NCBI GenBank assembly: GCA_016841005.1
Contig: JAEORG010000355.1
Span: forward strand, 1-33,644
From: Candidatus Thorarchaeota archaeon
GTDB taxonomy: Archaea > Asgardarchaeota > Thorarchaeia > Thorarchaeales > Thorarchaeaceae
Reading direction: 5' to 3'
Length of the DNA stretch: 33,644 bases
The notes beneath the pieces were generated by a model, which was given only the letters and a program-made list of their open reading frames with translations, was not told the origin of the DNA and ran no database searches. Every line of letters begins with the position of its first letter. The stretch's first letter is position 1. A program made the position numbers and the translations under genes. This document shows, piece after piece, positions 15,104 through 23,975 of this stretch.

Positions 15104-15127
15104 ACAGGCGCCCAATAAGATGCCTGT
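15104..15127. terminator. Hairpin between convergent GTPase and tldE genes
   Basis: ACAGGC (15104-15109) and GCCTGT (15122-15127) form a 6 bp stem with a 12-base loop, enclosed by a weaker GTGAAA/TTTCAC pair. It fills the 42-base gap between two convergent stop codons. No long T tract follows on either strand, so the terminator call is tentative. Confidence 0.35.
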
Positions 15128-15135
15128 CGTTAATT

Positions 15136-16515
15136 TCACTGAGTAGCAGCAGACATCCTACAATCACTAACTCGTATGGTTGGAATGAATGTAGGCGTTT
15201 CAACTTCCCACCAGTATACCTGCTTCCTGTCATTTCCTAGTGCATTAATATTCGCAAACATCCGCATTGTATTATCACTGATTCTGAGATTCTTTATTGG
15301 CTTCATTTCCCCATTCTTAATGACAAACATTGCATCACGAGGGATTGTTGAGAACTCTCCTGTCTGATAATTCTGATACCTAGTATACCAATTGCTTGTG
15401 ACGTAGATCGTTGGCTTAGAAGTTTCCATTAGTTCTTCTAGACTATGATTTCCATTCTCAAAGACTAGATTGGTTGTGTTAGGAAGTAGCATCTTTAGAC
15501 CCTCTCCCAATCCAAGCATCTGTGAACTACCTGTAGATGATGTTTCATACATTTTTCCAGTCGTTGTATTATGTACGAATGATCTGAGTACACCATCCTT
15601 AACAATCTCAGTCTGCTGTGTTGGAGTTCCTTCGAAATCGTATGCAGCACAAGCAAGTCCATTTGGAATCCATGGATTATCAGTCACTGTTAAGAATTCA
15701 GGGCCAATCTGTTCTCCCATCTTATCACCAAGTGGTGAAATCCCAATCAATATTGCAAACGGATTTGCTGAATCCGGGACACTTCCCAACACATTCGCTC
15801 CAACAGTGGGACTTAGAATGAGGTCATATTCTCCCGGCTCACCTTGGACAGCCCCGAATGCTTGCTTTGACAATCTTCCAGCTTGTGCTCCAGCTTCAAC
15901 CATAGATTGTTCGTCTTGAGTTGGTTTTGTCCCACATTGTAATCCCTGGCCTGAATAATCAAGCTCGTCTTGAAATGCTCTGACATTCAAGTCATATTGA
16001 GTCATTTCAGAGCTTCCCTGAGCACCATAACTTGATCTAAAGAAGCTTAATCTTTTTGAGAATTTGAGTGCTCCAGCAACTCGCTTTGCACCTTCTGATA
16101 CCGCTGCATCAATCGCTGCATTGACGAATCCTGGTGCCAATTCGGTAAAATCATCAATCTTATTGTCATATGCTCCTTTCAAATCGCGATAGGTATGAGT
16201 TCCTTCTTCAACTCCAATGAAGAACATTGACTCAGGTAATTTCTTTGAAAATTCAATGGTATCTTTAACAGCCTGTTTTACTTCTTCTACACTTGTGACT
16301 GACCTCTCGCTATATCCTGTCTGTGTTCCTTCTATAATCACAAAGAGCTCTAAACTGACTCCATCCCATCTCTTTCCAATATCTATTGAGTTCTGGGAGA
16401 ATCTGATTTGTGACCCAGAGGTCAAAGTACCTCTGGCAATAACCCCCTCAATTTTACCCTGTGAGTAGTCGATTGCAGTATCTACATACTGCTTGAGATC
16501 ATCAATTCCTGACAT
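15136..16515 (-). CDS. pmbA: TldE/PmbA, inactive partner of the TldD/E protease
   Basis: The 459-residue protein is the TldD-related subunit without the HExxxH metal motif, as expected of TldE/PmbA. Family blocks include the central LILSPTVGANVLGSV, ending in the conserved C-terminal beta region (IYVTSNWYTRYQNYQTGEF, FVIKNGEMKPIKNLRISDN). In bacteria TldE forms a heterodimer with TldD that degrades unfolded peptides and trims ribosomally made peptides; archaeal pairs are conserved but less studied. The ATG at 16515 shares one base with the tldD stop (TAATG) and has a GGAGGTG site, so the pair is translationally coupled and made in step. Confidence 0.92.
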   Translation of the reverse strand: MSGIDDLKQYVDTAIDYSQGKIEGVIARGTLTSGSQIRFSQNSIDIGKRWDGVSLELFVIIEGTQTGYSERSVTSVEEVKQAVKDTIEFSKKLPESMFFIGVEEGTHTYRDLKGAYDNKIDDFTELAPGFVNAAIDAAVSEGAKRVAGALKFSKRLSFFRSSYGAQGSSEMTQYDLNVRAFQDELDYSGQGLQCGTKPTQDEQSMVEAGAQAGRLSKQAFGAVQGEPGEYDLILSPTVGANVLGSVPDSANPFAILIGISPLGDKMGEQIGPEFLTVTDNPWIPNGLACAAYDFEGTPTQQTEIVKDGVLRSFVHNTTTGKMYETSSTGSSQMLGLGEGLKMLLPNTTNLVFENGNHSLEELMETSKPTIYVTSNWYTRYQNYQTGEFSTIPRDAMFVIKNGEMKPIKNLRISDNTMRMFANINALGNDRKQVYWWEVETPTFIPTIRVSDCRMSAATQ

Positions 16516-17966
16516 TACCCAACACCTCCTAATCGTATACCTCGGAATCGAATCTCTCCGCCTCCAGCATAGACTGGTACACCTTGCATTGGGTCACTCT
16601 TCCCACAGGTTCCAGGAAAGTCAAAACGGAGTTCTTTAGTTACAGCATCTACGGAACTCAACAAACCCACACTCGTTGTTTCAAGAACAGGCCGTCTTAC
16701 CATGATGTCAGTCAGTTCACCATTTTTGATTAGATATGACTCTGCTCCGGAGTATTTGCTCTGATAACGTCTGTCATCAATATTCCATTCCATAAATGAC
16801 CTCATATAAACGCCCAACTTGATATCTTCAATCAATTCATCAAATGTATGATCACCGGGTTCAAAGAATGTGTTGGCCATTCGAATGAGTGGTTCCCGAT
16901 TAAATCCAACAGACCTAGATGCACCATTAGACCCCATACCGAACTTAACACCGAACTCCCTGTTAAGGAGAGGTTCGTTGATGATACCATTCTTTATGAG
17001 AGCTCTTTTTCTAGCCTTCACTCCTTCATCATCATAAAGGTAAAATCCACCTGTATTAGGTATCGTTGGATCTTCACTGACATTAACTGCATCAGATCCA
17101 ACTCTGGACTCTCCAAGTTTGAGGTCTCGCCAGAAACTCTCTCCTGCTTGAGCTCCCTCACGACCCATAATCCTGTCTCCTTCAGAGGGATGCCCGACAT
17201 TCTCGTGAGAAATTATTCCTGCAACCTCTGGACCGACCACCATATCTATTGGCTGGTCCATCAAGGATTCGACCTTCTCTGCTTTCTCAGCAGTCAGTTT
17301 CAAACGCGTGACTTCATCTTCCAGATTTTCGATGACCTTCCCGTCTTTTATTCTATCCCAACCACCACACTGAGTCATATCGAGCATACGTTGTTCTGAC
17401 CCAACCTTTCCTTTGGCAGTGAGAAGCATAAAGATTCTCAAGTAAGATGTATAGGCATCAATCTCCGTACCCTCGCTAGTAACCAGATATTTTTCAATCT
17501 CATAAGGATTAAACATCATTGTATACTGAGCAAGATCTTTCATCTTCTCATTCATTTCTGTAGATGTAGCCATCATAGTGTCAATGTCAACATCAGATAC
17601 CTTCTGCTTCACATCAACACTCCACTTTGCTTTGTTCGCGATTGGCTCTCCAAGGTCTATCTTATCCTTGCGTTTTGCAGCTTTTGCCATCTTGTAGGCA
17701 GCACTGATCGTTTCCTCTGCGATAGATTTCTCCAATCTATCAAATGATCCAAAACCCATATTTCCATCAACAAGAATCCGAACGCCAATTCCAGATGAAG
17801 GAGTCATCCCCCCCGAAACTGGTGCACCATTTCTATATGCTAGTCCACGAGTCACTTGTTTCGTGTATCTTGCTTCTACGTAGTCCCCTCCAAGACTACG
17901 TCCGTATTCAATGCAGTATTCTGCGAGGTCCTTGCCATCTTTCAAAGTTCGTTCACTCGAGTGCAT
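16515..17966 (-). CDS. tldD: TldD, catalytic metalloprotease subunit
   Basis: The 483-residue protein contains the TldD metal-binding motif HENVGHPSEGDRI (H254, E255, H259; HExxxH). The next conserved block is FWRDLKLGESRVGS; the later C-terminal block contains the Cys of FPGTCGKSDPMQG that appears in many TldD proteins. It is cytosolic, with no signal peptide. With TldE it forms a zinc protease that takes peptides into an enclosed chamber. The start codon is ATG 17966. A short TATA-like TTTATC (read leftward, near 17983-17992) lies too close to be certain. It is divergent from the M48 protease gene, which places two protease genes back to back on one 95-base control region. Confidence 0.94.
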   Translation of the reverse strand: MHSSERTLKDGKDLAEYCIEYGRSLGGDYVEARYTKQVTRGLAYRNGAPVSGGMTPSSGIGVRILVDGNMGFGSFDRLEKSIAEETISAAYKMAKAAKRKDKIDLGEPIANKAKWSVDVKQKVSDVDIDTMMATSTEMNEKMKDLAQYTMMFNPYEIEKYLVTSEGTEIDAYTSYLRIFMLLTAKGKVGSEQRMLDMTQCGGWDRIKDGKVIENLEDEVTRLKLTAEKAEKVESLMDQPIDMVVGPEVAGIISHENVGHPSEGDRIMGREGAQAGESFWRDLKLGESRVGSDAVNVSEDPTIPNTGGFYLYDDEGVKARKRALIKNGIINEPLLNREFGVKFGMGSNGASRSVGFNREPLIRMANTFFEPGDHTFDELIEDIKLGVYMRSFMEWNIDDRRYQSKYSGAESYLIKNGELTDIMVRRPVLETTSVGLLSSVDAVTKELRFDFPGTCGKSDPMQGVPVYAGGGEIRFRGIRLGGVG

Positions 17967-18061
17967 TCGTTGACTGGTTCTAGATAAAGCCTACTAATCA
18001 CGTCACCAAACTTTATGTGATAGAATGATTTGTAGAACTTTGAGTTCTAATCATCACTGGA

Positions 18062-19423
18062 GTGTTGAAATTGTCGCAGGTTGAAGAAGTACAGAAGAAA
18101 AAGTGGACAGCTCTTCTTCTGTTTATAGTCGTAGATGCGTTTCAGATTCTTTTGGTGTCAATTCTCACTCTTGATGAAAATACTCCTCTCGTCATCGGAT
18201 TTGATTTATCTCATTCGAATCCCTTCATATCCATAGCCCTATTTCTAGGCATTACCTTCGTACAGCTCATTATGGTATATTATGTCACATTGGGGATGTT
18301 GAAAGGAAAGATGATGTTTGAAATCTATCCTCTCTTTGATTCTAAACGACCTTATACATGTAAATTCGCAAGAGATGATCTTGTTAAGTGGTCAATGAAG
18401 ACAGCTGAAGATTCTGGAGTAACATTGAAACGGATTTACATTATGCATTCACCTCTTCCGAATGCATTCACCTTCAGTCTGCCATTTGTAGGCGCAGTAT
18501 TGGTTATCTTCAGTAATCTGATGGACCTTCTTGACGAACAAGAAGTAAAAGCTATTATCGCACACGAGATTGGTCATATAAAGAACAAGGATTCACTTGT
18601 TGCCATTTTTGCGAGAATGCCTTCCTTCTTTGTTGATATCATCTACTTGTACTTCTATTTACGAATAGGTCTTGCAGTTGTAAGTTCACTTCTAATTCAG
18701 TTTGATTTGGTCCTTGCAGGTATACGCATCTTGGTGTTAGTAGGATTCTTTATCCTATCTCGAATTATGGTTTTTATCGCTCACATATTGATTCAGGAAT
18801 CGTCTAGGAGCGCAGAGCATCTGTCCGATTATCATGCGGCAAACACCATCGGTACAGGTCCTACATTAAATGCTCTGATTCGTCTTGGTCAACGCGTAGA
18901 GGCAATAACATCTCTAATAGAAGAAATTCGTTGGTTGGAATCCCTAAATCCAGAGAGGTCCGGTCCTCTTGGTTCTTCAGAGCTTACAAGAATGATTTCA
19001 GCATACCCACTTGATGCGATAGATGAGAAGAATGCGAAGTCTATGGCACCTTGGGTATTTCTCTATACAAAACTGAGATACATGCGCGACATATACGGAG
19101 TTGACTTGAGTGACCATCAAATAATCAATGCAATCCAACCAGCGACTCAATCATTACTTGAAAAGAGGAAGGAAATCAAAGCAGAAGATCACTCTGATGA
19201 GAAAGAAGATGACCATGACCTAAATGTAGTTGATTGGCGTGATGTCGATTATGATGGAGATAGAAGGCTTTCAATGGATGAGATAGATGACCTTGTTAAG
19301 ATGCTTCGTGAAAATCCGACCAAGTTTATGTTTGATAGTGAGGCTGGTCAGAATATTTTGATGATAGATCATCCTGATTTTCGAAGTAGGGTTCTCTTCA
19401 TTGCAGATAATTGTGAACTTTGA
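18062..19423 (+). CDS. M48 (HtpX-like) membrane metalloprotease with EF-hand-like C-terminal loop
   Basis: The 453-residue protein has two N-terminal transmembrane helices (~15-38 and ~53-78), then a catalytic domain with HEIGH (H168, E169, H172) and the downstream SAEHLSDYHAA block that supplies the third zinc ligand. Two further helices lie between them. This is the HtpX/Ste24 plan, used for membrane-protein quality control. The unusual part is the C-terminus: after an acidic linker (~375-390) comes DYDGDRRLSMDE (396-407), which fits a 12-residue EF-hand loop with Asp at 1, 3 and 5, Leu at 8, Ser at 9 and Glu at 12, followed by a helix. GTG 18062 abuts GGAG; a TTG at 18071 has better spacing and may be the true start. 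The stop lies one base from that of the convergent MFS gene. Confidence 0.88.
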   Translation: MLKLSQVEEVQKKKWTALLLFIVVDAFQILLVSILTLDENTPLVIGFDLSHSNPFISIALFLGITFVQLIMVYYVTLGMLKGKMMFEIYPLFDSKRPYTCKFARDDLVKWSMKTAEDSGVTLKRIYIMHSPLPNAFTFSLPFVGAVLVIFSNLMDLLDEQEVKAIIAHEIGHIKNKDSLVAIFARMPSFFVDIIYLYFYLRIGLAVVSSLLIQFDLVLAGIRILVLVGFFILSRIMVFIAHILIQESSRSAEHLSDYHAANTIGTGPTLNALIRLGQRVEAITSLIEEIRWLESLNPERSGPLGSSELTRMISAYPLDAIDEKNAKSMAPWVFLYTKLRYMRDIYGVDLSDHQIINAIQPATQSLLEKRKEIKAEDHSDEKEDDHDLNVVDWRDVDYDGDRRLSMDEIDDLVKMLRENPTKFMFDSEAGQNILMIDHPDFRSRVLFIADNCEL

Positions 19424-19424
19424 A

Positions 19425-20894
19425 TTATTGCAATAGTTCATCACTAGGAATCGGACCCAGAAACTCAATCGTATCCACATTATTGCATCGATCGAGTTCT
19501 ACATCATTCAATCCTCTAATAGCTGAGATAAGTATCGCAACAACAATTAGTGAACAGAATATCCATACTGCATATTGAACACTTAGAGTGTATGCTGCAA
19601 CAAACTCTGGACCAGATCCAAATCCAAACGGATCGAATATGAGAAACAGAAGTGAAAAGGTCGCAGTTGCTGCTGCAGTTCCAACACTGAAACCTGTCGT
19701 TCTGGCGATATTCGTCAACGCACTGATTACACCCAGATACTCCTTGGGGGCACAGGTCATTACAAAATTACCATTTGCTACCGTGAACATTGACAGCCCA
19801 AATCCAAGAATAACAACTGAAATTGCCATCAAAATGATGTTTGGCATAACATATGCTAAAAGAATTAGTCCAAATAGCTCAAGAATGAGCCCAAACACGG
19901 TTTGATATTTAGCAAGCACTCGCTCGGAAACATATCCTGCAGCTGGTCCAGTCACTGAGATTGTCAATGGGTGAACTATCAAGAATAAACCTGTATATGA
20001 CTGACTGAATCCTAAAGCTTCCTGAAGGAAGAATGGCATAAGAAACACAATTGGAATAAGACCCATGTAAGCAAATAATGCTGAAAAAATACTTGTCCAA
20101 ATCTTCCTGTCTGCAAGTACACTCGTCGGTATTATAGGAGATACAAATGATCGTTCACGGAAGATGAATCCGATGAATGATGCACCCATAATCAGAATCA
20201 AAGCCAAAGAAATACCAATATCCGCTGTTGTTGCAATAGAAACGTAATACACTAACGAGAAAAGAAAGGTAAGAAACAAAGCAGCACCAAGAGTATCGAA
20301 TCTAACTTCCTCGACCATCTTTGTTTCAGGAATAAATTTCTGGACTAGAAGAAATCCGATGATTCCCATCGGTAGGTTTACAAGAAAAATGCTTGGCCAC
20401 CCATAAAATTCGCTCAAGAAGCCTCCAAGAACAGGACCAATTCCAAGTGCAGCCGCCAGAATTACGGAAATCAAACCAATAGCTCTTCCTCTATTCTGGG
20501 GAGTGGTGAAGTATGTGATTAGAGCCAGTCCAGTAGCAGACATTATGCTCGCGCCGAGAGCTTGAAATATTCTAGAAGAAACAAGAATTGCTAGATTTGG
20601 TGAAAGAGCACAAAAGAATGAGCCAATTATGAATAATATCATACCTAATTGGAAAATTCGTGTTCTTCCGTACCTATCTCCTATCTTTCCCATCAATGGC
20701 ATGAATGATGTAATTACGAGAAGGTATGCTAGTATAACCCACTGTATCGCATTCATGTCAACTCCAAGACTTGTTGACATTGTGAATAATGATACATTGA
20801 CTATAGAAGAGTCAAGTGCACCGAGAAATGTTCCAAATCCTATTGCTAAAACCAGAATTCGAACACCGGGCATTTTTGTGGGCAAGTCATGCAT
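19425..20894 (-). CDS. MFS exporter, DHA2 family (14 transmembrane segments)
   Basis: The 489-residue protein has ~14 hydrophobic helices and the DHA2 (EmrB/QacA) signatures. It opens with LDSSIVNVSL (motif D1, ~25-34). Motif A is GKIGDRYGRTRIFQLG (~69-84), and the motif C region in helix 5 is ALGIGPVLGGFLSE (~152-165). These proteins are proton-driven exporters of drugs, lipophilic compounds or metabolites; the substrate is not predictable. The start ATG at 20894 has GGAG upstream. No periplasmic adaptor (EmrA) is present, as expected outside Gram-negative bacteria. It is divergent from fdhD across 133 bases that include GGTAT-GGCT-ATACC, a short palindrome near 20947-20960. Confidence 0.9.
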   Translation of the reverse strand: MHDLPTKMPGVRILVLAIGFGTFLGALDSSIVNVSLFTMSTSLGVDMNAIQWVILAYLLVITSFMPLMGKIGDRYGRTRIFQLGMILFIIGSFFCALSPNLAILVSSRIFQALGASIMSATGLALITYFTTPQNRGRAIGLISVILAAALGIGPVLGGFLSEFYGWPSIFLVNLPMGIIGFLLVQKFIPETKMVEEVRFDTLGAALFLTFLFSLVYYVSIATTADIGISLALILIMGASFIGFIFRERSFVSPIIPTSVLADRKIWTSIFSALFAYMGLIPIVFLMPFFLQEALGFSQSYTGLFLIVHPLTISVTGPAAGYVSERVLAKYQTVFGLILELFGLILLAYVMPNIILMAISVVILGFGLSMFTVANGNFVMTCAPKEYLGVISALTNIARTTGFSVGTAAATATFSLLFLIFDPFGFGSGPEFVAAYTLSVQYAVWIFCSLIVVAILISAIRGLNDVELDRCNNVDTIEFLGPIPSDELLQ

Positions 20895-21027
20895 ATTGTA
20901 ATTTACTCCAGGAAGATTATAATCTCAGCGCACCATCTCTAACTTAAGGGTATGGCTATACCGAACATAGCGTCGCTAGACCTTATATCCGTACCACAGT
21001 ATTATCTGAAAGTTGAAGTGAACTACT

Positions 21028-21780
21028 TTGAAGACGCATAGAACTACTTCATTTCTCAAATTCACCAAGGATGGTTTAAACGAAGTAGATGAAACAATTG
21101 CAGTCGAATCATCTTTAGAACTGTGGTTGGAGGATATGCATCTCGCATCCTTCATTTACACCTCAGGATACGAGAGAGAGATTTGTCTAGGTTATCTCAT
21201 CACGAGTGGTATTATCTCTGATATCTCAGATATTGAATTCGTAGATGTGGCAGAGCATCAATGTGTGATTACATCAAAACGAAGATCTCAATTCATTCAA
21301 TCATTCTTAGTTGAAAGGACTGCTAATCATACAGATATTCCACCACTTCCTACGAATATCGAAGCTGAACCGGTTAATCTAGAAACCCTCAGAGAAATTG
21401 TTGATAATCTGCAAAATAATCAGATCTTACATTCCAAAACAGGTACTGTTCATAGTGCAATGCTTGTGGATCAGAAGACAGATACAATCAAGATGATAGA
21501 GGATATTGGCAGACATAATGCGTTGGATAAAGTTGTAGGCTACTTTTCCTTGAAGGGTGTCCCACTTTCTGGATGTCTTCTCTTTGTTAGTGGCAGATTA
21601 ACCTCTGAAATGGTATCTAAAGCTGCAAATGCCAGAATTCCCTTTATGGGCTCATTAGCATTAGCTACAGACTTAGGAATTCAGATTGCATCAAATGTGG
21701 GTATAACTCTGCTTGGGTCATTAAAGAAGGATGAATTCTGGTTGTACAATCAGGGATCAATAAAACCGTTCCAATTTTAG
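21028..21780 (+). CDS. fdhD: FdhD-family protein lacking the CxxC motif
   Basis: The 250-residue protein has the FdhD fold signatures: GYLITSGIISDISDI (~55-69), the TGTVHSAMLV block (~138), IEDIGRHNALDKVVGY (~155-170), FVSGRLTSEMVSKAANARIPF (~187-207) and a closing ITLLGSLKK. FdhD is a sulfurtransferase that brings sulfur from a cysteine desulfurase to the molybdenum or tungsten cofactor of formate dehydrogenase. The family's CxxC, expected between residues ~92 and 105, is missing here: the region reads SFLVERTANHTDI with no Cys. The only cysteines are at 53, 79 and 179. The start is TTG 21028; a TTATATCC box lies ~45 bases upstream. No formate dehydrogenase gene is in the window. Confidence 0.9.
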   Translation: MKTHRTTSFLKFTKDGLNEVDETIAVESSLELWLEDMHLASFIYTSGYEREICLGYLITSGIISDISDIEFVDVAEHQCVITSKRRSQFIQSFLVERTANHTDIPPLPTNIEAEPVNLETLREIVDNLQNNQILHSKTGTVHSAMLVDQKTDTIKMIEDIGRHNALDKVVGYFSLKGVPLSGCLLFVSGRLTSEMVSKAANARIPFMGSLALATDLGIQIASNVGITLLGSLKKDEFWLYNQGSIKPFQF

Positions 21781-21864
21781 AACCAGTACAAAACCAAAAT
21801 CATTACTTCATCATTTTCTGTTCCTAAATTTGAACCTCGTGTTCCAAAATTAGATTCAAGTCAA

Positions 21865-21988
21865 AATTTAGCTATATTAATTATAGATAGCCAGCAGAAT
21901 TGCAATGACAAACAAACACTGTTTGTGTAGGAGAGTGCACCAGTCATGTTATGACTTGGCTGTCTAATTGTAATAGGGGGTAGCTTCG
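21865..21988 (+). promoter_or_regulatory. Promoter and structured leader of the VIT-vWA gene
   Basis: An AT-rich CTATATTAATTATAG (21872-21886) is the likely TATA region, which would give a leader of about 85-95 bases. The leader holds two perfect 15-base palindromes of the same form (6-base arms, 3-base centre): ACAAAC-ACT-GTTTGT (21912-21926) and AGTCAT-GTT-ATGACT (21942-21956), with centres 30 bases apart. It also contains a 20-codon frame with three Cys (ATG 21905 to TAA 21967). GGGGG at 21976-21980 is the ribosome site for GTG 21989. Confidence 0.45.
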
Positions 21989-23929
21989 GTGGAGATGTCT
22001 AGTCGAAGGATAGTATTAGTTTCATTCATTACATACATCATATGTCTGTCAATGACACCATTGACAGTACAAGCACAGAGTGGATCCATAGATCCCTCAG
22101 ATGTGTCAATCACTGGCTCTATCGTTGATAATTATGCAAACATCACGTACGGAATGAGCTTTGATAATACTGCATCATCATCTGCTCATGAAGTAGAATG
22201 GTTGTTCAAATTACAAACTGGAATACGTCTGAGTAATGTATCCGTTAGTATGGGTGATGATGTGTATTGGGGCCGAGTTATTTCCGAGGAAGCAGCAGTA
22301 GAGACCTATGAGGAAAGTCTTGAGGAAGGGAAAACTGCAGTCCTCGTGATTAAAGGTCCAGGAGGGTATTATCTTAGGATGAATGTGGAGAACAATACAG
22401 CCGCGAATCTCAAAGTCTTTGTTGAAGGACTCCTTGTTCGAAGTCTAGGCATGTATTGGTTGGAATTGCCCATCGTATTAGAATCTACAATCATTGCTGA
22501 CTTTACCGTGGATTTGACAGTTTTATCGCACTATGGTCCTATCGCAGGTTACAGTGTTATAGGTCTTCCAACCTTTGATGCAACTGATCTTACTGATGGC
22601 CTCAGAATTCAATATACAAAAGCAGATACTGCTCTCCCAAGTGAAATATCATTATCATACTTCCTCGATCGTCAGACAGGTGGAAGCCAACTTCTAACCT
22701 ACAACAATGGCAGCCAGAATTTCTTTGCATATCTTCTTGCACCTAGTATCACATCAGAAGATGATCGTATACCAAGGGAATATGTGTTTGTTCTAGACCG
22801 ATCAGGTTCGATGTCTGGAGAGAAACTGGCTCAAGCAAAGGTTGCTTTCACATCGATGATAGATGATCTTGATAGCATGGACATCTTTAATGTGGTTTCC
22901 TTCTCTACAGAGGTTGAAATTCTATGGGCTGAACCTCATTCAGCGACTGGAACGAACATCGATATTGCTCAGAATTTTGTAAATGGGCTCACTGCTGATG
23001 GATCAACGAATTTCTACGGTGCTGGTCTTACAGGACTCGATACATTCACAACTGGTTCTTATGCCAAGGTCATGCTCTTCTTATCAGATGGTCGTCCAAC
23101 TTCAGGAGCAACAATTGAATCGGGTGAAATTCTTGCTGGATTGAAAGACGCTAATGACCATATCGTTTCGATATCAACAGTGGCTTTCGGTTATGACGCT
23201 GATGAATCTCTCATGGCTAATCTCGCATCTCAGAATGGTGGTTTCTTCATTCAAGTTGAAGCTAACAGTGAAGCATCAACAAGACTACTTGATTTCTACA
23301 AGTACTGGTCAACTCCTATTGCAGGAGGATTTAGCATATCAGTGATTGGAGCGTCTGATTTCTTTTCGTTACAACCACTCGGAAGTGCTCCATTCTTTAA
23401 TGGCACAGAGGTGGTCATGTGTGGTCGCTATGGTTCTAGTATCACTGTTGAAACTTCTATAGAATATGTGTCTGGGATTGAGAACTACCTAAACACAGCT
23501 CTTGATGGTGGTAAAGAGTATTCTCATGTAGAACGCATTTGGGCGCAATACAAGATCTCATGGTTACTTGAAATGGCTCGTCTAGAGGGTGAAACATCTC
23601 AAATTCGTCAGCAGATTGTTGACTTAGGAATGCAATATGGCTTGGTAGTGGATGGATACACTGGAATGATTTTGGTCGCAGAGGTTCAGGAGGACACACT
23701 ACCTGAAACTGAACCAACAGAAACTGATACCACATTCGGTGCAGTTCCACCTCCAGCTGCTACTACTGCATATACTACTGGGACTGCCAATCGTGCAGCT
23801 ACAGCGCCTGCAGCAGATTTTGCTGTAAGTCCATTGATGGTTGGTACACTTGGGGGAGTGTACTTTGGAGGAGCAGTTCTCGTGGTGATATATCTCTTCA
23901 TAAGATGGAGGAAAAATAGACTGGGATAA
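21989..23929 (+). CDS. Secreted, membrane-anchored VIT and von Willebrand A domain protein
   Basis: A signal peptide (~1-30, cut near VQAQS) is followed by a VIT domain (~35-160), recognised by YANITYGMSFDNTASSSAHEVEW-like strands and the GRVISEEAAVETYEESLEEG block. Next is a vWA domain (~263-435) with a complete MIDAS metal site: D270-R-S272-G-S274, a Thr in GSTNFYGAG, and Asp in LSDGRPT. The order VIT-vWA is that of inter-alpha-trypsin-inhibitor heavy chains and many prokaryotic surface proteins. A Pro/Thr/Ala-rich linker (~570-610) leads to a single transmembrane helix (~615-637) and a short basic tail. The vWA domain should bind protein ligands through Mg2+ outside the cell. The start is GTG 21989; ATG 21995 is an alternative. 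Confidence 0.9.
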   Translation: MEMSSRRIVLVSFITYIICLSMTPLTVQAQSGSIDPSDVSITGSIVDNYANITYGMSFDNTASSSAHEVEWLFKLQTGIRLSNVSVSMGDDVYWGRVISEEAAVETYEESLEEGKTAVLVIKGPGGYYLRMNVENNTAANLKVFVEGLLVRSLGMYWLELPIVLESTIIADFTVDLTVLSHYGPIAGYSVIGLPTFDATDLTDGLRIQYTKADTALPSEISLSYFLDRQTGGSQLLTYNNGSQNFFAYLLAPSITSEDDRIPREYVFVLDRSGSMSGEKLAQAKVAFTSMIDDLDSMDIFNVVSFSTEVEILWAEPHSATGTNIDIAQNFVNGLTADGSTNFYGAGLTGLDTFTTGSYAKVMLFLSDGRPTSGATIESGEILAGLKDANDHIVSISTVAFGYDADESLMANLASQNGGFFIQVEANSEASTRLLDFYKYWSTPIAGGFSISVIGASDFFSLQPLGSAPFFNGTEVVMCGRYGSSITVETSIEYVSGIENYLNTALDGGKEYSHVERIWAQYKISWLLEMARLEGETSQIRQQIVDLGMQYGLVVDGYTGMILVAEVQEDTLPETEPTETDTTFGAVPPPAATTAYTTGTANRAATAPAADFAVSPLMVGTLGGVYFGGAVLVVIYLFIRWRKNRLG

Positions 23930-23947
23930 TACAGAAGAGTCGTGGTA

Positions 23948-23975
23948 GGAGGGGACCCTTTCCCCTCCATTTTCT
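23948..23975 (+). terminator. Terminator of the VIT-vWA gene
   Basis: GGAGGGGA (23948-23955) and TCCCCTCC (23961-23968) form a perfect 8 bp stem with a 5-base loop, followed by ATTTTCT. It starts 19 bases after the stop codon and ends at the stop of the convergent permease gene. Confidence 0.65.
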
